Positions 35,202 through 39,429 of a stretch of 39,429 nucleotides of DNA are shown here, one piece after another. How positions within the stretch are numbered: position 1 is the stretch's first letter; every line of letters starts with the position of its first letter. The position numbers were made by a program, and so were the translations under genes. This stretch comes from JBBCJT01 sp037190665 (GTDB lineage: Bacteria; Pseudomonadota; Alphaproteobacteria; Acetobacterales; Acetobacteraceae), in contig JBBCJT010000147.1 of NCBI GenBank assembly GCA_037190665.1, positions 1-39,429 of the forward strand, written 5' to 3'. Below the pieces are notes generated by a model. It was not told where the DNA came from. It was given only the letters and a program-made list of their open reading frames with translations, and made no database searches.

Positions 35202-36056
35202 GTGACCTTCGAACTCGCCGAAAGACGCCTCGCGGACATGCTTGCAGAAGACGCGCCATATGGCGACGCGACGACGCAGGGGCTCGGCATCGGCCACCGG
35301 CAGGGCGAGGCGATCTTCCGCGCCCGCGCCGCCCAGACGGTGGCCTGCGTGGAGGAGGCCGCGACGCTGATGCGCCTTGCCGGATGCACGCTGGTCGAAC
35401 CCCGCCCGGCCTCCGGCGATGCCGCGGCCGCCGGCGACATCCTGCTGCGGGTGCAGGGGCCGGCCGCCGCGCTGCATCGCGGATCGAAAGTCGCACAGAC
35501 TCTGCTGGAGATCGCCTCGGGCGTGGCGACGCGCGCACGCCGCATCCTCGATGCGGCACGGCAGGCGCGGCCCGGCATCATGGTCGCCTGCACGCGCAAG
35601 CACCTGCCCGGCGCGAAGGACGTGATGCTGCGGGCGATCATGGCGGGCGGCTGCATCCCGCACCGGCTCGGGCTGTCCGACAGCGTGCTGGTCTTCGCGC
35701 AGCATCGCGCCTTTCTCGGCGAGGTCGATCCGGCGGTCTGGATCGCGCGGCTGCGTGCCGCGCAGCCGGAGCGCAAGGTGGCGGTGGAGGCGGACGACGT
35801 GGCCGAGGCCCTGCGCTTCGCCGCGGCCGGCGCGCATACGCTGCAGCTCGACAAGGTCTCGCCCGCGGAGGTGGCGGCGGTCGTCGCGGGGGTCCGGGCA
35901 CGCGGCCTTGACACCGTGGTTGCGGCCACCGGCGGCGTTCACGAGGGCAATGCCGCCGCCTTGGCGCATGCCGGCGCGGACCTGCTCGTCACCTCGGCGC
36001 CCTACGCGGCGCCTCCGGCCGATATCGGCGTTTCGATGATGGTGGCCGGGTCATGA
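35202..36056 (+). CDS. modD: ModD, molybdenum-operon phosphoribosyltransferase-like protein
   Basis: ModD belongs to the quinolinate phosphoribosyltransferase (NadC) fold but is found in molybdate operons; its reaction is not established. The 284-residue protein shows LAEDAPYGDATTQGLGIG, typical of ModD N-termini, SGVATRARRILDAAR, ACTRKHLPGAKDVMLRAI and the Lys-bearing strand TLQLDKVSPAEV. I prefer GTG at 35202, which has AGGGGA six bases upstream; ATG at 35187 is in frame and would add five residues. Its stop overlaps the methyltransferase start, and the Mo-box lies upstream. Confidence 0.88.
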   Translation: MTFELAERRLADMLAEDAPYGDATTQGLGIGHRQGEAIFRARAAQTVACVEEAATLMRLAGCTLVEPRPASGDAAAAGDILLRVQGPAAALHRGSKVAQTLLEIASGVATRARRILDAARQARPGIMVACTRKHLPGAKDVMLRAIMAGGCIPHRLGLSDSVLVFAQHRAFLGEVDPAVWIARLRAAQPERKVAVEADDVAEALRFAAAGAHTLQLDKVSPAEVAAVVAGVRARGLDTVVAATGGVHEGNAAALAHAGADLLVTSAPYAAPPADIGVSMMVAGS

Positions 36057-36847
36057 CGCGCGGCGCGGACGGCAGCGCGGGCGATGTGGACTATGGCCGG
36101 TTCGGCACCGGCTACGCCAGCCACCGGCAACCCGACCCGCGCATCGCGACGGCGATCCGCAATGCGCTCGGCGATGCGCGCAGCGTGCTGAATGTCGGCG
36201 CCGGCGCGGGGTCCTACGAACCGACCGACCGGCCCGTCACCGCCGTCGAGCCATCGGCCGCCATGCGCGCGCAAAGGCCGCTTCACCTGCCGCCGGCCAT
36301 CGATGCGGTGGCGGAGGACCTGCCGTTCGGCGATGGCGCGTTCGACGCCTGCATGGCGACCTTCACCGTGCACCAGTGGCAGCATCTCGATGCCGGCCTG
36401 GCGGAGATGCGGCGGGTCGCCCGGTCCCGGATCGTCGTGCTGACCTGCGCTCCCGACGAGTTGAACCGGTTCTGGCTGGATGCCTATGCGCCCGAGGCCA
36501 TCGATGTCGAGGCGCAACGCTATCCGCCGATGGATCGCATCGCCCATGGGCTGGGGCCGCGCACCACGATCCTTGCCGTCCCGATCCCGCTGGACTGCAC
36601 GGACGGCTTCAACGAGGCCTATTACGGCAGGCCCGAACGGCTGCTCGATCCCGCCGCCCGGCTCGCCTGTTCCGCCTGGAGCTTCGTGCCCCCCGCCGCC
36701 GCCGAGCGGTTCGAGGCGCGGCTCCGGCGCGATCTGGACGATGGCATATGGGATGCGCGATACGGTGTGCTGCGAACGCAGCCGTTCTTCGAAGGATCGC
36801 TGAAGCTCGTCGTCTGCGATCGCAAAGCTATCCAGATAACCAGTTGA
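36053..36847 (+). CDS. Class I SAM-dependent methyltransferase
   Basis: A 264-residue cytoplasmic methyltransferase. SAM-binding motif I is VLNVGAGAGSYEPTDRPVTAVEPS near residues 45-67; the acidic motif II region is AEDLPFGDGAFDACMATFTVHQW near 90-110, as in UbiE/methyltransf_11 proteins. The C-terminal half is family-variable. Its ATG overlaps the modD stop (ATGA) and molbindin follows seven bases later, so it is an integral part of the molybdenum operon. No substrate is known for such a position. Confidence 0.88.
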   Translation: MTRGADGSAGDVDYGRFGTGYASHRQPDPRIATAIRNALGDARSVLNVGAGAGSYEPTDRPVTAVEPSAAMRAQRPLHLPPAIDAVAEDLPFGDGAFDACMATFTVHQWQHLDAGLAEMRRVARSRIVVLTCAPDELNRFWLDAYAPEAIDVEAQRYPPMDRIAHGLGPRTTILAVPIPLDCTDGFNEAYYGRPERLLDPAARLACSAWSFVPPAAAERFEARLRRDLDDGIWDARYGVLRTQPFFEGSLKLVVCDRKAIQITS

Positions 36848-36854
36848 GGCTCAC

Positions 36855-37064
36855 ATGAAGCTTTCCGCGCGCAACGTGCTCAAGGGCAAGGTCGTCGATG
36901 TGAAGAAGGGCGCGACCACCGCCCATGTTCGCCTCGAACTGTCGGGCGGTGCGGTGGTCACGGCCGCCATCACCAACGAGGCCGTCGACGAACTGGCCCT
37001 GAAGGTGGGCGATACCGCCGCCGCCGTGATCAAGGCGTCGGACGTCATGATCGGCAAGGACTGA
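36855..37064 (+). CDS. mop: Molbindin (Mop), TOBE-domain molybdate-binding protein
   Basis: A 69-residue single TOBE domain that forms a hexamer storing molybdate or tungstate in the cytoplasm. The start KLSARNVLKGKVVDVKKGATTAHVRLEL is highly typical, as are TAAITNEAVDELALKVGD and the final AVIKASDVMIG. Length fits Mop (about 69). It sits between a methyltransferase gene and an importer gene (four-base gap), firmly tying the operon to molybdenum. Confidence 0.95.
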   Translation: MKLSARNVLKGKVVDVKKGATTAHVRLELSGGAVVTAAITNEAVDELALKVGDTAAAVIKASDVMIGKD

Positions 37065-37068
37065 CACC

Positions 37069-38121
37069 ATGGCGTGCCTCGCGCGCCGTCCCCTGCTCGC
37101 GGCCCTGGCGGCACTCGCCGCCCCGGCCCGCGCGCAGCCGGCGGGGCGCGAGGTGCGGGACGCGGCGGGGCGGGTCACCGTCCTGCCGGCGCGCGTCACC
37201 CGCGTCTTCCCGGCCGGGCCGCCGGCCTCGATCTTGATCTGGAGCCTTGCGCCGGACCTGCTGGCCGGATGGCCGGGCCGCGGGCTGCGGCCGGCGGAAC
37301 TCGCCTTCATGGCGCCGGAAGCCGCGACATTGCCGACGCTGGGCCGGCTGACGGGCCGCGACAACACCGCCAACATGGAAGCGGTGCTGGCGCAGCGACC
37401 GGACCTCGTTCTCGACTACGGCAGCATCGCCGCGACCTACGTCTCCCTTGCCGATCGCGTGCGCGCGCAGACGGGCCTGCCGGTGCTGCTGCTCGACGGC
37501 ACGCTGCGGAACATCCCGCAGACCTACCGGCTGCTGGGCGAGATACTGGATCGCCCGCAGGCGGCCGACGAACTGGCGAGGCTGGCCGGGACGATCCTCG
37601 CCAGCGCCGAGGACAGCGCCGCTTCGCTGCGCGCCAAAGGGCGGCCCAGCGTTCTCTATGTCCGCGGCCCTCGCGGCACCGAGGCCGGGCTGGCCGGATC
37701 GATCACCGCCGAGATCATGGAATTCGCCGGCGCCGAGAACGTCGCCCGCGGCGATGGCGGCAGCAGCATGGCGCAGATCTCCGCCGAGCAGGCGCTGACC
37801 TGGGACCCCGACTGGCTGATCGGCATCGACCCCGCCTTCGCCGCCTTCGCCATGCAGGACCCGGTCTGGCGGCTGCTGCGCGCCGTGCGCGAGGGGCGCT
37901 TCGTGATCGCGCCGACGCTGCCCTATGGCTGGGTCGATTTCCCGCCATCGGTGAACCGGCTGATCGGCCTTGTCTGGCTGCCGTCGCTGTTCCGGCAGGA
38001 GAAGACGGAGGCGCTGGTCGGCCCGTTGACGGAGCTGTACGCGCGCCTGTTCCACCGCCGCCCCGAGCCCGCGCAGATCGCGGAGCTGCTGCGGGCGGCC
38101 CTCCCCACGCGGCAAGGGTGA
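37069..38121 (+). CDS. Periplasmic binding protein of FecCD-type importer, likely Mo/W
   Basis: A 350-residue binding protein of the class III (BtuF/FhuD/MolA) fold. The signal peptide is residues 1-22 (ending APARAQ). The mature part has VRDAAGRVTVLPARVTRV, then GRLTGRDNTANMEAVLAQRPDLVLDYG, a rigid helix linker around residues 160-190, and LTWDPDWLIGIDP. This fold usually carries iron complexes or cobalamin, but MolA shows molybdate/tungstate can be the ligand. Location directly after mop under a Mo-box makes molybdate or tungstate likely. Its stop overlaps the permease start as GTGA. Confidence 0.9.
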   Translation: MACLARRPLLAALAALAAPARAQPAGREVRDAAGRVTVLPARVTRVFPAGPPASILIWSLAPDLLAGWPGRGLRPAELAFMAPEAATLPTLGRLTGRDNTANMEAVLAQRPDLVLDYGSIAATYVSLADRVRAQTGLPVLLLDGTLRNIPQTYRLLGEILDRPQAADELARLAGTILASAEDSAASLRAKGRPSVLYVRGPRGTEAGLAGSITAEIMEFAGAENVARGDGGSSMAQISAEQALTWDPDWLIGIDPAFAAFAMQDPVWRLLRAVREGRFVIAPTLPYGWVDFPPSVNRLIGLVWLPSLFRQEKTEALVGPLTELYARLFHRRPEPAQIAELLRAALPTRQG

Positions 38122-39113
38122 AAGCCGGACCGGCGGCGTGGGCGATCGCGGCACTCGGCTGCCTCGGCGCGATCCTCGCCGCGCTGTCGGTCGGGCGCTA
38201 TCCGATCGGGCTCGCGGACCTGCCCTCGATCCTGTCCGGCACCGATGACGGGCCGGCCGCGGTGGTGTTCTGGAACGTGCGCCTGCCGCGCGTGCTCTCG
38301 GCCATGCTCGTCGGCGGGGCGCTGGCCGGGGCGGGCGCGGCGTTCCAGGGCATGTTCCGGAACCCCCTCGCCTCGCCCGACCTGCTGGGCGTGTCGGCCG
38401 GCGCGGCGCTGGGGGCGGTGCTGGGCATCTTCCTCGGGCTGCCGGTGGCGGCGATCCAGGGACTGGCCTTCGCCGGCGGCCTTGCCGCGGTCGCGGCCGT
38501 GGCGGCGGTCGCGGCAAGTATCCGCGGCCAGGGCGATCCGATCCTGATACTGGTCCTCGCGGGCATCGCGCTCGGGGCGCTGATCGGTGCAGCAATCAGC
38601 CTGCTGAAGATCCTCGCCGATCCCTACAACCAGTTGCCGGCCATCACCTTCTGGCTGCTGGGATCGCTGTCGGGCGTGACGCGGGGCGACCTGCTCGCCG
38701 CGACCGCGCCCGCCTGCGCGGGGCTGGCGGTGCTGATCCTGCTGCGATGGCGGCTGAACCTGCTGACGCTGGGCGAGGACGAGGCGCGTGCATTGGGAGT
38801 GAACACCGGGGCGCTCCGCGCACTCGCAATCGCGGCGGCCACATTGGCGACCGCGTCCGTCACCGCGCTTGCGGGCGCGGTGGGCTGGATCGGCCTCGTC
38901 GTGCCGCATGCGGCGCGCCTGCTCGGCGGCCCGGAACTCGGGCGACTGATCCCGCTGTCGGTCGTGCTGGGTGCCGCGTTCATGCTGGGTATCGACACGG
39001 TCGCGCGCAATCTCGGCCGCACGGAGCTGCCGCTTGGTATCCTGACCGCCGTGATGGGCACGCCGCTGTTCCTGTGGCTGCTGGCGCGCGCGCATCGATC
39101 GGACGAGCGATGA
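38118..39113 (+). CDS. FecCD/BtuC-type ABC permease, likely Mo/W
   Basis: A 331-residue inner-membrane permease of the FecCD family with about ten helices. Family motifs are RLPRVLSAMLVGGALAGAGAAFQ, NPLASPDLLGVSAGAALGAV, the ATPase-contact region LGEDEARALGVN, and GLVVPHAARLLGG. The start is GTG at 38118, overlapping the binding-protein stop. The next gene overlaps its end (ATGA). With the neighbours it would form a MolBC-like importer. Confidence 0.93.
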   Translation: MKAGPAAWAIAALGCLGAILAALSVGRYPIGLADLPSILSGTDDGPAAVVFWNVRLPRVLSAMLVGGALAGAGAAFQGMFRNPLASPDLLGVSAGAALGAVLGIFLGLPVAAIQGLAFAGGLAAVAAVAAVAASIRGQGDPILILVLAGIALGALIGAAISLLKILADPYNQLPAITFWLLGSLSGVTRGDLLAATAPACAGLAVLILLRWRLNLLTLGEDEARALGVNTGALRALAIAAATLATASVTALAGAVGWIGLVVPHAARLLGGPELGRLIPLSVVLGAAFMLGIDTVARNLGRTELPLGILTAVMGTPLFLWLLARAHRSDER

Positions 39114-39429
39114 TGACACCGTTTCTGTCAGCCGAGGACCTCGCCATCGGCCACGGACGCAAGCCGCTGGTGCGCGGGATCGACCTGCAGGTGCGGCGTG
39201 GAGAGGTGCTGTGCCTGCTGGGACCGAATGGCGGCGGCAAGACGACGCTGCTGCGCACGCTGCTCGGCCTGATCGCGCCGCTTGGGGGAACCGTCCGCAT
39301 CGACGGCACGGCGCTGGAGCAGATGTCCCGCCGGCAGATCGCCCTGCGCCTCGCCTATGTTCCGCAGGCGACCTCGAGCGGGTTCGCCTATCTCGCCCGC
39401 GATATCGTGGCGATGGGCCGCGCCGCGCG
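39110..39429 (+). CDS. ABC ATPase of FecCD-type importer, cut by right edge
   Basis: The first 106 residues of an iron-chelate/cobalamin-type ATPase. Walker A is GPNGGGKTTLL near residues 37-47 and the Q-loop is YVPQATSS near 89; the signature and Walker B lie beyond the window. The ATG at 39110 overlaps the permease stop (ATGA); a second ATG follows directly at 39113. It completes the probable molybdate/tungstate importer. Confidence 0.92.
   Translation, partial: MMTPFLSAEDLAIGHGRKPLVRGIDLQVRRGEVLCLLGPNGGGKTTLLRTLLGLIAPLGGTVRIDGTALEQMSRRQIALRLAYVPQATSSGFAYLARDIVAMGRAA

Overview
The window is very GC-rich, densely coded DNA from an alphaproteobacterium. Gene content and style suggest a Rhodospirillales/Acetobacteraceae (Roseomonas-like) member: a TTT-type binding protein, eukaryotic-type NADP isocitrate dehydrogenase, class Ia NrdA without an ATP cone, a serC leader, ModD plus molbindin, and DUF2325 and DUF849 proteins. 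This placement is an inference; no rRNA or phylogenetic marker was searched. No insertion sequence, prophage or CRISPR array was seen.

Region 1 (1-4408) is an inositol catabolic cluster. iolG and an SDR dehydrogenase (cut by the left edge) run leftward; iolD and iolE run rightward from the same 79-bp divergent region. Region 2 (4405-10186) looks like sulfur acquisition. A leftward ABC importer (ATPase, permease, binding protein) and a 73-residue protein sit behind a strong promoter and a short leader frame with three clustered Cys codons and an adjacent hairpin. cysK lies upstream, divergent from a cysteine-free Rrf2 regulator that overlaps a DUF72 gene. Region 3 (10183-14403) holds a DUF849 (BKACE) enzyme and nrdA-nrdB.

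Region 4 (14404-18378, rightward) holds a GNAT-deacetylase fusion, a TTT binding protein, a small exported protein, a DUF5993 protein and an unusual DsbB. Region 5 (18360-26611, leftward) holds a membrane protein, a DinB protein, an MFS transporter, an inverted array of hairpins, serC-serA behind a structured leader, and two flavoenzymes. Region 6 (26828-29991, rightward) has a YcxB-like protein, an exported metallo-beta-lactamase-fold protein, icd and tRNA-Ser(GGA).

Region 7 (30141-39429) is the most distinctive. A leftward operon reads ALDH, DUF2325, ALDH, M24 peptidase, with four-base overlaps around the DUF2325 gene. It is divergent from a rightward molybdenum operon: modD, methyltransferase, molbindin, then a FecCD/BtuC-type ABC importer cut by the right edge. 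Between them lies a near-perfect ModE-type operator. The best leads are this Mo-box with a non-ModABC importer, the Cys leader peptide, the embedded DUF2325 gene, the acetyltransferase-deacetylase fusion, and DsbB with its second cysteine pair moved to the C-terminus.
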